A stretch of DNA of 64,000 nt, from positions 310,001-374,000 of the forward strand of contig CAVQVT010000006.1 in assembly GCA_963717255.1 (NCBI GenBank), in the 5' to 3' direction. Positions 57,186 through 64,000 of this stretch are shown here, piece after piece. The DNA comes from CAIYQJ01 sp963717255 (GTDB lineage: Bacteria; Chloroflexota; Limnocylindria; Limnocylindrales; CSP1-4). A program made the position numbers and the translations under genes. Position 1 is the first letter of the stretch, and each line of letters starts with the position of its first letter. Below the pieces are notes generated by a model. That model saw only the letters and a list, made by a program, of their open reading frames with translations, ran no database searches and was not told where the DNA came from.

Positions 57186-58367
57186 GTGGGCACGACCTTC
57201 CAGACCGACCCGGGCGTCCCGGGCCCGCTCGACGCGGCGACCGCGACGGCGCTCCTCGACGCGGCGGACGCCGCGATGGTCGAGAACGAGCCGCAGCGCG
57301 CGGCCGCGTTCGCGTCCCGCGTCATGGGCAACGCCGACCCGGCGGTGAGCGGCCGCGCGATGGTCGCCTACGGGGACGCCGTGGACCGGCTCGGCTACGA
57401 GGACGACGCGCTGGAGACGTGGCGTCGTGCCGCGACGCTGCCGCCGTCGCCCGCGACCTACGCCGCGCTCCGGCGCATCGCCTCCGTCCTCGTCCGGCGC
57501 AGCGACACCCGCGGCGCCCTCGAGGCCTACCGCCGGGCGGACGCGCTCGCGCCGCCGGAGGACCGGGCCGAGATCGCCTCGCGCATCGGCTGGCTGTCGA
57601 AGGACCTGGGCGACGAGCGCGGCGCGCGGCGCGCCTTCGCACGGAGCCGCGGTGGACAGGCGCCGCCGGTCGCCACGATCGGGATCATCGCCGTGACGTC
57701 GATCGTCTCGATCCTCGCGCTCGTGGACGACGGCACGATCTTCGCGCTCCTCGCCCTGGACAAGCCCGCGCTCGCGGCGGGGGAGTGGTGGCGTCTGGTC
57801 TCGCCCACGCTCGTCCACGGCGGCCTCATCCACCTGGGCTTCAACATGCTGGCGCTGTGGATCGCCGGCTCGCTCGTCGAGCGCCTGTACGGCGCCCCGA
57901 CGATGCTCGCTCTCTACCTGCTCACGGCCGCGGCAGGGTCGGCGGCGAGCTTCGCGTTCGGCGGACCATATCCATCCGTCGGCGCGTCGGGCGCGGTCTT
58001 CGGGTTCTTCGGGATCCTCTTCGCGGTCCAGCGGGTGCACGACCCGGTCCTCGACCGGCGTGCCCGCGCCGCCCTGACCCAGATGGGCGGGCTCATCGCG
58101 ATGAACCTGGTGCTCGGCCTCGTCATGACGGGCGGCGGGATCCCGATCGACATCGCCGCCCACGTCGGCGGGCTCCTCGCCGGACTGTGGCTGGGCTACC
58201 TGCTCGCGCCGGGACGCGTCCCCACCGTGGCCTCGATGTGGCAGCGCCCGGATGGCGATCCTCCGCCCGACCGCCGGGTCGCCCTCTTCCGTGTCGTCGG
58301 CGTCGTCGGGCTGGTCGTCGTCATCGTCGCGCTCGTGCTCGTCGGACCGATCGCCAGCTTCGCCTGA
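57186..58367 (+). CDS. Rhomboid-family intramembrane serine protease with N-terminal TPR-like domain
   Basis: The 393-residue protein has about 150 residues of TPR-like helices (YGDAVDRLGYEDDALETWRR, RSDTRGALEAYRRADALAPP) and a rhomboid core: VHGGLIHLGFNMLALWIAGS, the serine in SVGASGAVFGFFG, and the histidine in IAAHVGGLLAGLWLG. It cleaves membrane proteins within the bilayer. Start set by TAGAGT 6 nt before GTG. Confidence 0.9.
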   Translation: MGTTFQTDPGVPGPLDAATATALLDAADAAMVENEPQRAAAFASRVMGNADPAVSGRAMVAYGDAVDRLGYEDDALETWRRAATLPPSPATYAALRRIASVLVRRSDTRGALEAYRRADALAPPEDRAEIASRIGWLSKDLGDERGARRAFARSRGGQAPPVATIGIIAVTSIVSILALVDDGTIFALLALDKPALAAGEWWRLVSPTLVHGGLIHLGFNMLALWIAGSLVERLYGAPTMLALYLLTAAAGSAASFAFGGPYPSVGASGAVFGFFGILFAVQRVHDPVLDRRARAALTQMGGLIAMNLVLGLVMTGGGIPIDIAAHVGGLLAGLWLGYLLAPGRVPTVASMWQRPDGDPPPDRRVALFRVVGVVGLVVVIVALVLVGPIASFA

Positions 58368-58471
58368 ACCCTCCCTGGCGATCCGTCCAATCCGTCCGCG
58401 CGCCGCCTGCGATAGGACAGGTGACTCGGGCTCACACAGACCCGGGCCCGAGCACAGGGAGACTGGAACCG

Positions 58472-59335
58472 ATGAACCGACGGCTCAAGGCCATCACGTC
58501 CCTCGCCTTCGCGGGCATCCTGGCGACCGCGGTGGCCGTCCCGGCCTTCGCTGCCGACAAGGCGATGGTCCGCGCTCTGCACGCGTCGCCCGACGCCCCG
58601 GCCGTGGACATCTACGTCGACGACGCCAAGGTCCTCTCCGGGGTCACGTTCAAGACCCTCAGCGACTACCTCGAGCTCGACGCGGGCTCGTACAAGGTCT
58701 CGATCAAGGCCGCCGGCACGGACACCGTCGTCTCGAGCATCGACGCCACCGTCGACGCCGGCACGAAGTACACGATCGCCGCGATCGGTCCGCTCGCCAG
58801 CATCAGCATGACGGCGTTCGTGGACGACGGGATGACCTCGGCGGACGAGGCCAAGCTCCGCGTCGTGCACCTGTCGCCCGACACCGGTGGCGTTGACGTG
58901 GCCCTCGCGGGCCAGGCGGCCGCCGACGCCCCTGTCAAGAACCTCACCTACCCGAACGCCACCGACTACCTCGCGCTCCCGGCCGGCACCTACGACTTCG
59001 AGGTCCGCCCGACGGGCACGACGACCGTCGCCCTCAACCTCCCCGGCACCGCGCTCGCCGCGGACACGAACTACACGGTCTTCGCCGTCGGGTTCTCCGC
59101 GGCCGGCACCCCGTCCGACCAGGCGCTCACCGTCGTCGTCGGCGTCGACGCCGCGGGCACGTCCTCGGGCGGCGGCACCGGCAGCACGGAGACGCCGCCG
59201 GAGACCAGCACCCTCGGCGACACGACCTCGAGCACCTCGACCGTCCCGCTCGTCCTGCTCGCGCTCGCCCTCGTCGCCACGATCGGCGTCCTCGTCCCGC
59301 TCCGCCGCCGCCTCTCGGAGACGACGGAGAAGTAG
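58472..59335 (+). CDS. DUF4397 secreted surface protein with C-terminal membrane anchor
   Basis: The 287-residue protein has a signal peptide (residues 1-27, cleavage after AFA), two DUF4397 beta-rich repeats (VRALHASPDAPAVDIYVDDA and VVHLSPDTGGVDVALAGQAA), a Ser/Thr/Gly-rich spacer and a C-terminal span VPLVLLALALVATIGVLVPL with basic tail. It is presumably displayed on the cell surface. A strong terminator follows. Confidence 0.88.
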   Translation: MNRRLKAITSLAFAGILATAVAVPAFAADKAMVRALHASPDAPAVDIYVDDAKVLSGVTFKTLSDYLELDAGSYKVSIKAAGTDTVVSSIDATVDAGTKYTIAAIGPLASISMTAFVDDGMTSADEAKLRVVHLSPDTGGVDVALAGQAAADAPVKNLTYPNATDYLALPAGTYDFEVRPTGTTTVALNLPGTALAADTNYTVFAVGFSAAGTPSDQALTVVVGVDAAGTSSGGGTGSTETPPETSTLGDTTSSTSTVPLVLLALALVATIGVLVPLRRRLSETTEK

Positions 59336-59353
59336 TCGACCCCCCACGCAGCC

Positions 59354-59388
59354 CCGAGGCCCCCGGCGGTTCCCGCCGGGGGCCTCGG
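59354..59388 (+). terminator. Strong hairpin terminator, 16-bp perfect stem
   Basis: CCGAGGCCCCCGGCGG at 59354-59369 pairs perfectly with 59373-59388 around a TTC loop, 18 nt after the DUF4397 stop. No U-tract. Confidence 0.75.
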
Positions 59389-59438
59389 TGATTCTCGCGA
59401 TCGCATCCCGCCGGCGGGTCCGCCCGCTGCTCGGCGGC

Positions 59439-60101
59439 TCAGGCGGGCGAGCCGCCCTGGGCCCCCTTCCACCGGGGGTCCTCGCCGTCGGAGAGCGACG
59501 GCCCCAGGATGTCCCGCAGCCGCATGAGGGCGGTCCGGATGCGCGTCTTGGCCGTCCCGAGGGGGATCTGCAGGCGCTCCGCGACCTCCACGTGCGTGAG
59601 TCCGGCGAAGAACGCGAGCTCCACCGCCTCCTTCTGCGCCGGCGGGAGCCGGTCGATCGCGTCGCGGACGCGCTCCCCCTGGATCCGCCGCCACGCCTCG
59701 GCGTCCACGTCGTCGGGCGCCTCCTCGAGGGCCAGGTCGGCCTCGACCGTCCGCTTCTGGACCGTGACCTCGCGCCGGACCGCGTCGATCGCCTTGTGAC
59801 GCGCGAGGGCGAACAGCCAGGCCGACACCGAGCCCTTGGCCGGGTCGAAGCGCTCGGCGCTCCGCCAGACGGCGATGAAGACCTCCTGCACCACGTCCTG
59901 GGCGGTCCGCTCGCTCCGGGTGACCTGCCGCGCGAGCGAGTAGAGGGCGCCCGCATAGCGCTCGTGGAGCGCCTCGATGGCGCGCTCGTCGCCGTCGCGG
60001 ATGCGGACGAACAGCGCCACGTCCTCCGCGCGGCGGGCCGCGAGGGCCTCGTCCCGGGCCTGGTCGCGGGCGGACAGCTCCTCCGGCCGCGGCTCAGTCA
60101 C
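59439..60101 (-). CDS. ECF-type sigma-70 factor
   Basis: The 220-residue protein has region 2 (ALHERYAGALYSLARQVTRS, AQDVVQEVFIAVWRSAERFD, SVSAWLFALARHKAIDAVRR) and region 4 (DAIDRLPPAQKEAVELAFFA, LTHVEVAERLQIPLGTAKTR). It is SigK/SigE-like. No anti-sigma gene is adjacent. Its GTG overlaps the glycosyltransferase stop, so both are made from one transcript. A Gly/Asp tail follows region 4. Confidence 0.9.
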   Translation of the reverse strand: MTEPRPEELSARDQARDEALAARRAEDVALFVRIRDGDERAIEALHERYAGALYSLARQVTRSERTAQDVVQEVFIAVWRSAERFDPAKGSVSAWLFALARHKAIDAVRREVTVQKRTVEADLALEEAPDDVDAEAWRRIQGERVRDAIDRLPPAQKEAVELAFFAGLTHVEVAERLQIPLGTAKTRIRTALMRLRDILGPSLSDGEDPRWKGAQGGSPA

Positions 60102-61188
60102 GCCGGCCTCCCGCGGCGGCGAGCGACCGGGCGGCGAGCAGGTCGGAGCGGTCGCCGAAACGGTCGAGCAGGCGGTACCCGTTGCGACGCGCGAGACGGT
60201 CCCGGCGCGCCTCCGTGCGTGACGGCTCGCCGGTCCCCCGGGCCTGCCCGGCGACCGGGTCCTCCTCGTGGCGCACGACCGGCAGGTCCAGGCGGACCGC
60301 GCGGCGCGGCGGGGCGTCCGGGTCGTCGCCGGCGCGAAGGGCGAGGCTCCACCACGCGTCGAGGAAGCGCGGGACGACGAAGCGCTCGTCGAGCGGACCC
60401 AGGCGCTCATAGTCGTCGCGACGGAAGGCGAGCCACGCGCCGTCGATGGCATCGGGGTCGGCGGCCGCGGTCTCGGCGAGGTGCGGCAACTCCGTCGCCG
60501 CAGTGCCGAACGCGCCGGCGACGGCCACGCCGGGGTCCGCGAGCGCGGCGACCAGGGGAGAGATCGCGTCCCCGGTCAGCTCGACCGCCGTCGCGGCAAG
60601 GACGACGATCGCGCCCCGGGCGCGCCGCATCCCGACGTTCGCCGCGGCCGCGGCACCGAGCGCCTCAGCGGTGCGCACGACCTCGATGCCCGGCCCTCCG
60701 TCCCCGATGCTGGGCGCGGCCGCAGCCGCGGCGAGGGGCGCGTCCCATGCGGGGCCCGGGTCGTTCCCGGCGACGACCACATGCGTCCCGGCCGGCGCAT
60801 GTGCCCGCAGCGAGCGCACGAGGCGCACGAACGCCTCCTGGTCGCCCTCGGCCACGATGGCCACGGTGGCCGCGGCGTCCGGCGGGTCGCCGAGGACCGA
60901 GGGAACGCTCCGTGCCGCGCCGTAGCGCGTGCTGCCGTCGACCACGACGTCCGGCGGGACCGCGGGGAAGAGCGACCAGCCTCGCCCCGCGTCCTCGACT
61001 TTCCAGCCGGCGGCCTCGATCGTCGCCTTCAGTGCGTCCGCGCGCGGCCAGTCGCGGCGCGCGCGCGCCTCTGCGCGCTCCTCCGCGCAGGCCACGATCT
61101 CTGGCGGCGGTGCAGGGCGTGCGGGGCGCCCGGGCCGCGTCGCCCCGGCGGGGGCGGCGGGCACGGGCCTGGGTCCGTCGGCACTCAC
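60094..61188 (-). CDS. GT2-like glycosyltransferase with a CysRS-like N-terminal helical domain
   Basis: The first 75 residues contain EERAEARARRDWPRADALKA, AAGWKVEDAGRGWSLFP, the pattern of the C-terminal helical end of cysteinyl-tRNA synthetase. Residues 105-330 look like a family 2 glycosyltransferase (TVAIVAEGDQEAFVRLVRSL, ALGAAAAANVGMRRARGAIV, DGAWLAFRRDDYERLGPLDE). It may glycosylate an envelope or nucleotide target. The GTG start lies 6 nt after a TAGACT -10 box, inside the stop region of the kinase gene. It is coupled to the sigma gene. Confidence 0.75.
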   Translation of the reverse strand: MSADGPRPVPAAPAGATRPGRPARPAPPPEIVACAEERAEARARRDWPRADALKATIEAAGWKVEDAGRGWSLFPAVPPDVVVDGSTRYGAARSVPSVLGDPPDAAATVAIVAEGDQEAFVRLVRSLRAHAPAGTHVVVAGNDPGPAWDAPLAAAAAAPSIGDGGPGIEVVRTAEALGAAAAANVGMRRARGAIVVLAATAVELTGDAISPLVAALADPGVAVAGAFGTAATELPHLAETAAADPDAIDGAWLAFRRDDYERLGPLDERFVVPRFLDAWWSLALRAGDDPDAPPRRAVRLDLPVVRHEEDPVAGQARGTGEPSRTEARRDRLARRNGYRLLDRFGDRSDLLAARSLAAAGGRRD

Positions 61189-61194
61189 GCCACC

Positions 61195-61200
61195 AGTCTA
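61195..61200 (-). promoter_or_regulatory. -10 box TAGACT of a leaderless gene
   Basis: Six nt before the GTG at 61188; its TAG is also the stop codon of the histidine-kinase gene. Confidence 0.6.
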
Positions 61201-62682
61201 CGGCGCGTTCGCGGTCCGGGTCGACGACGGGCCCGGCACCGGGCCGGGCGCGGGTCCCGGGATCGAGGGCAGACGCACGACGACCCGGGCGCCGTGGGGC
61301 TCCGCGGCCTCGGCCCAGGCGTCCCCGCCGTGGGCCCGCGCCAGATCGCGGACGATCGACAGGCCGAGCCCCGATCCCGGCCCGGACCGCGACGGGTCCG
61401 CGCGGAAGAAGCGCTCGAAGACGCGGTCGCGCGTGCCCGGCGGGAACCCGGGGCCGTCGTCGGTCACCGCGAGCAGCACCCCGGGCGGCACGGCCGTCGC
61501 CCGCTGGCCACGCCGCCGCCGGACGGGCGCGCCGGCTGGGTCCGAGGCCGCGGAGACCACGATGGCCCCGCCTGGCCCGACGGCGGCCAGGGCGTTCTCG
61601 ACGAGGTTGGCCATCATCCGGTCCACGGCGACCCGGTCGGCGGAGAACAGGACCCGTGCGGCCGGCTCCGCTCGCCCCGTCAGGGAGACGCCGGCCGTCT
61701 CGGCCGCGCCCGCGAACCGCGCGACCGTCTCGTCCACGACCGCGGTCCCCTCCAGGACCTCCGGGTGGAGCGAGCCCGGCGCGACGTCGTCGGCATTGTC
61801 GAGCTCCTCGAGCATGCTGCCGAGCCTGTCCGCCTCCTCCGAGATCGCCGCCGCCGCGCGCGTCGCCTCCGGGCCGGTCGCCGTGCCGTCGCCGAGCGCC
61901 TGGGCGAAGCCGCCGATCACCGTGAGGGGGGTGCGGAGGTCGTGGCGGAGGTTCTGGAGCAGGTCGGCCTCCTCGCGCCGTCGTCGTTCGAGCTCCAGGG
62001 TCATCGCGTTGAAGTGCCCGGTGAGCTCGCGGACCTCCGTCGGCCCGCCGAGCGGGAGCGGCGCAGAGACGCCGCCGGGCACCCTGGACGTCGCGTCCGA
62101 GAGGGCCCGGAGCGGGCCTGCCACGGACCGCCAGAGCAGCCAGCCGACGGGAACCCCGACGAGGAGCAGCACGAGGAGGACGATCGGAAGGGTACGGACG
62201 ACGTCACGCGCGGCGAGGCCGGCGGCGACGTCGGGGGTGCTGACGATGATCGCGCGCGCGTTCCCCGTGGCCTGGACGCGGACCGCGATGAGCGCGTAGC
62301 GGAGCGGACGGCCCGTCGCATCGACGGCGGATCCGTGCGAGATCGCCCCTGCAGCGGACCCGGGGTCGACATCCACCGGCGCGGCGGGTCCGGCGTCCCC
62401 GAGACGCACGATCCGCCCCTCGGCCGTGCGGAAGGTGACGGCGACCTCCTCGGGTACGTCGTCGCGGAGGGTCTCGAGGATCTCGCGTGGGCGTGCGCCG
62501 TCCGCGAGCATCTGGCGAGCCGTCCCCGCGAGCCCGTCCGCGAGGTCGGTCAGGCGCGCGTCCTGGGCCTCGGTGTGGAGGGTGCGCAGCGCGAGGAAGA
62601 GGGCGCCCCCGGTCCCGACGAGGACGGCGAGGGAGAGTGCGGCGAACGCGACCGCGATGCGGGCGGCGAGCGACCGGGTCAC
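61198..62682 (-). CDS. Membrane sensor histidine kinase
   Basis: The 494-residue protein has two membrane spans (about 8-30 and 168-190) enclosing an extracytoplasmic sensor of about 135 residues, a HAMP linker, the H-box ADLLQNLRHDLRTPLTVIGG, and the ATP domain with N box (MMANLVENALAAVG), DDGPGFP and GSGLGLSIVRDLARAHGG. It phosphorylates the response regulator encoded 6 nt upstream. A Pro-rich tail ends the protein. Confidence 0.92.
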   Translation of the reverse strand: MTRSLAARIAVAFAALSLAVLVGTGGALFLALRTLHTEAQDARLTDLADGLAGTARQMLADGARPREILETLRDDVPEEVAVTFRTAEGRIVRLGDAGPAAPVDVDPGSAAGAISHGSAVDATGRPLRYALIAVRVQATGNARAIIVSTPDVAAGLAARDVVRTLPIVLLVLLLVGVPVGWLLWRSVAGPLRALSDATSRVPGGVSAPLPLGGPTEVRELTGHFNAMTLELERRRREEADLLQNLRHDLRTPLTVIGGFAQALGDGTATGPEATRAAAAISEEADRLGSMLEELDNADDVAPGSLHPEVLEGTAVVDETVARFAGAAETAGVSLTGRAEPAARVLFSADRVAVDRMMANLVENALAAVGPGGAIVVSAASDPAGAPVRRRRGQRATAVPPGVLLAVTDDGPGFPPGTRDRVFERFFRADPSRSGPGSGLGLSIVRDLARAHGGDAWAEAAEPHGARVVVRLPSIPGPAPGPVPGPSSTRTANAP

Positions 62683-62688
62683 GCGGCC

Positions 62689-63432
62689 TCAGTCCTTCGG
62701 CCCGGATCCGGTGGCCTCACCCCCGGATCCCGCCGACCCACCGGCGGGGGGCGTCTCGCGCGCGCGCGGCGCAAGCCGGTATCCGACGCCCCGCAGCGTC
62801 TCGAGGTGGGGGCCGTCGTCGCCGAGCTTCTTGCGGAGCTCGGCCACGTGCACGTCCACCGTCCGCGTCTCGCCGGGGAAGTCGGTGCCCCACACGTTCT
62901 CGAGGAGCGCCTCGCGGGTGTGCACGACGCCGGGATCGCGCGCGAGGGCGAAGAGCAGGTCGAACTCGCGGGGACGCAGAGCGAGGTCGCGCTCGCCGAC
63001 GGCGGCGAGGCGGCGGCGCGGGTCGATCCGCAGCGTCCCGACCGAGGCCGGCGCGTCGCCGGTCGCGGTGGCGTCCGCGCGGCGGAGGATGGCCTTCACC
63101 CGCGCCACGAGGACGCGGGGGTTGAACGGCTTCGTCACGTAGTCGTCGGCGCCCAGCTCCAGGCCGACCACGGCGTCCACGTCGTCGCTCCGCGCGGTGA
63201 GCATCAGCACGGGGGTGGAGCCGCGCCGGCGGATCTCGCGGCAGACCTCGTACCCGTCGAGGCCCGGGAGCATGAGGTCGAGCACGACGAGGTCGGGAGC
63301 CTGGCGCGCATGCGCCTCGAGCGCCTGGCGACCGTCGCTCGCGACGATGACCCGCAGGCCCTCCTTCTCGAGGTAGAGGCGGACGAGGTCGACGATGTTC
63401 CGCTCGTCGTCGACGACGAGCACGGTCTTCAC
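62689..63432 (-). CDS. OmpR-family response regulator
   Basis: The 247-residue protein has a receiver (VLVVDDERNIVDLVRLYLEK, phospho-acceptor Asp in DLVVLDLMLPGLDGYE, the KP pair in DDYVTKPFNPR) and a winged-helix effector (LRPREFDLLFALARDPGVVH, TVDVHVAELRKKLGDDGPHL, RGVGYRL). It pairs with the downstream kinase. The GTG at 63432, set by a TATCCT box 7 nt upstream, gives the normal length. Confidence 0.94.
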   Translation of the reverse strand: MKTVLVVDDERNIVDLVRLYLEKEGLRVIVASDGRQALEAHARQAPDLVVLDLMLPGLDGYEVCREIRRRGSTPVLMLTARSDDVDAVVGLELGADDYVTKPFNPRVLVARVKAILRRADATATGDAPASVGTLRIDPRRRLAAVGERDLALRPREFDLLFALARDPGVVHTREALLENVWGTDFPGETRTVDVHVAELRKKLGDDGPHLETLRGVGYRLAPRARETPPAGGSAGSGGEATGSGPKD

Positions 63433-63439
63433 GCTGCCG

Positions 63440-63445
63440 AGGATA
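63440..63445 (-). promoter_or_regulatory. -10 box TATCCT of a leaderless gene
   Basis: Seven nt before the response-regulator GTG at 63432. Confidence 0.55.
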
Positions 63446-63468
63446 CCCTTGGTTGTGAGCTGGCCGGC

Positions 63469-63488
63469 CGTCCCGTGCAAACGGGACG
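63469..63488. repeat. 8-bp inverted repeat between divergent genes
   Basis: CGTCCCGT and ACGGGACG are perfect inverted copies with a GCAA spacer, lying between the two-component operon and the MetE-like gene; a candidate operator or leader hairpin. Confidence 0.45.
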
Positions 63489-63505
63489 TAAGACGCCGGC
63501 GGTGC

Positions 63506-63521
63506 CTCCGTGCGCACGGAG
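63506..63521. repeat. 16-bp perfect palindrome
   Basis: CTCCGTGCGCACGGAG is its own reverse complement, 30 nt before the MetE-like start. Confidence 0.45.
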
Positions 63522-63550
63522 CGGAACGGCGTCGGCCGATGGAGGGCGGG

Positions 63551-64000
63551 ATGTTCGCGATGCTCGGCGGGGCCGCATGGGGCGGGGGGGACCCGGCGGA
63601 GGCGCTCGCGGCGCAGGCGGGCGCCGGGCTCGAGGTGGGCACCGACGGCCGGCAGACGATCCCGGAGGGCCCGGACGCCGCACGTCTGGCCGACGACCTG
63701 GTCGCGGGCCGCGGGATCGGCAGCGTCGAGCGGTGGGCCGCGTCCGTGGCCGTCGCGCCGACGGCCACCGTGGCAGTGGCCGCGGCGCTTCCCGGGCCGT
63801 ACTCGCTGGCGCGGGCCGCGGAGCCGGGCGCGGCCGCGTCGGCCGCCGCCGACGTCGCACTGGTGCGCGCCCTGGCGGAGGCGCTCGCGCGCGAGGCCGG
63901 CGCCCTCGGGGCGGCCGGCTGTCCCTTCGCACGGGTGGACGAACCCGACGCCCTCGCGCCGGCGGCGCACGACGCGGAGCGTGCCGCGTTCGCTGCGGCG
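63551..64000 (+). CDS. MetE-like (cobalamin-independent methionine synthase / UroD-fold) protein, 3' truncated
   Basis: Open to the end of the window, 150 residues visible. The pattern LEVGTDGRQTIPEG, VAAALPGPYSLARAAEPG, ALAEALAREAGALGAAGCPF, ARVDEPDAL matches the catalytic-domain start of core MetE/UroD-like methyltransferases (aGld-TDG; PGPYtLa; iDEPal). These transfer a methyl group to homocysteine or related thiols. ATG 63551 is chosen because GGAGG lies 5 nt upstream; ATG 63539 overlaps that site. Confidence 0.7.
   Translation, partial: MFAMLGGAAWGGGDPAEALAAQAGAGLEVGTDGRQTIPEGPDAARLADDLVAGRGIGSVERWAASVAVAPTATVAVAAALPGPYSLARAAEPGAAASAAADVALVRALAEALAREAGALGAAGCPFARVDEPDALAPAAHDAERAAFAAA

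Noticed and set aside
55739..59335. 1198-codon plus-strand frame ending in the DUF4397 protein
   Set aside because: Only the part from the ATG at 58472 has a signal peptide and domain; upstream it overlaps PfkB-like, YedK and rhomboid genes.
58887..61925. 1012-codon plus-strand frame
   Set aside because: Ser/Arg/Pro low-complexity translation opposite the sigma, glycosyltransferase and kinase genes.
1..64000. CRISPR array, rRNA operon, intact insertion sequence or restriction/toxin-antitoxin defence cluster
   Set aside because: No regularly spaced repeats, rRNA sequence, transposase motifs or recognised defence genes are visible on either strand.

Overview
The window is a very GC-rich (roughly 70% or more), gene-dense stretch of bacterial chromosome with no rRNA, CRISPR array, intact insertion sequence or complete prophage. 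The gene content (IolD, SulP, DUF2252, DUF4032, DUF2161, MeaB with a B12-binding mutase subunit, a TPR-rhomboid, two zincin-like proteins, many zinc ribbons) and frequent GTG starts fit a high-GC Chloroflexota lineage (Limnocylindria-like) or a deep Actinomycetota. I cannot decide between these from sequence alone. The two tRNA genes carry an encoded CCA.

Layout. 1-5.1 kb: the 3' part of an enolase-superfamily epimerase, a small membrane protein, tRNA-Arg(TCT), a DUF454 protein, a Nudix hydrolase, a DUF4242 nickel-protein relative and a methyltransferase. 5.3-11.2 kb: iolD, a P-loop kinase-like ATPase, and a SulP transporter overlapping a DUF2252 gene. 11.2-18.4 kb: a class III aminotransferase, acyl-CoA dehydrogenase, an EamA exporter and a methyltransferase/DUF4032 pair. 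18.4-30.7 kb: nitroreductase, hydrolases, DnaJ-like protein, a lipoprotein, a CarH-like B12 sensor domain without a DNA-binding domain, thioredoxin with an ArsR regulator, threonine ammonia-lyase, zinc-ribbon proteins and folE. 30.8-34.5 kb: an acyl-CoA module (B12-binding mutase subunit, meaB, 3-hydroxyacyl-CoA dehydrogenase, thiolase). 34.5-41.3 kb: two tiny coupled ORFs, a zincin, tRNA-Lys(CTT) with an integrase relic, an orphan sugar-ABC ATPase with decayed motifs, DUF2161, PHP and a kelch/discoidin surface protein. 41.5-50 kb: a DAO oxidoreductase with a membrane partner, then carAB behind a PyrR-type hairpin and a 25-codon leader ORF. 50-52 kb: a winged-helix regulator with two matching operators. 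52-64 kb: def, an active/inactive M16 peptidase pair, HMCES/YedK, rhomboid, a DUF4397 surface protein, a sigma factor, glycosyltransferase, a two-component system, and the 5' part of a MetE-like gene running off the end.

The strongest genome-scale signal is promoter architecture. At least 19 genes have a TAnnnT hexamer 6-9 nt directly upstream of ATG/GTG with no ribosome binding site between, so leaderless mRNAs look like the default here. Genes inside operons instead use ATGA/GTGA stop-start overlaps or a Shine-Dalgarno sequence. Three divergent gene pairs are served by face-to-face -10 boxes.

Other regulatory structures that stand out are the PyrR hairpin plus coupled leader ORF before carA, a 74-nt leader element present twice (85% identical, ungapped) before two unrelated genes, the twin operators around the winged-helix regulator at 50.4-51.6 kb, and a palindromic operator before the ArsR-thioredoxin pair. 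No single locus is demonstrably a new defence or biosynthetic system; the novelty candidates are mainly regulatory.
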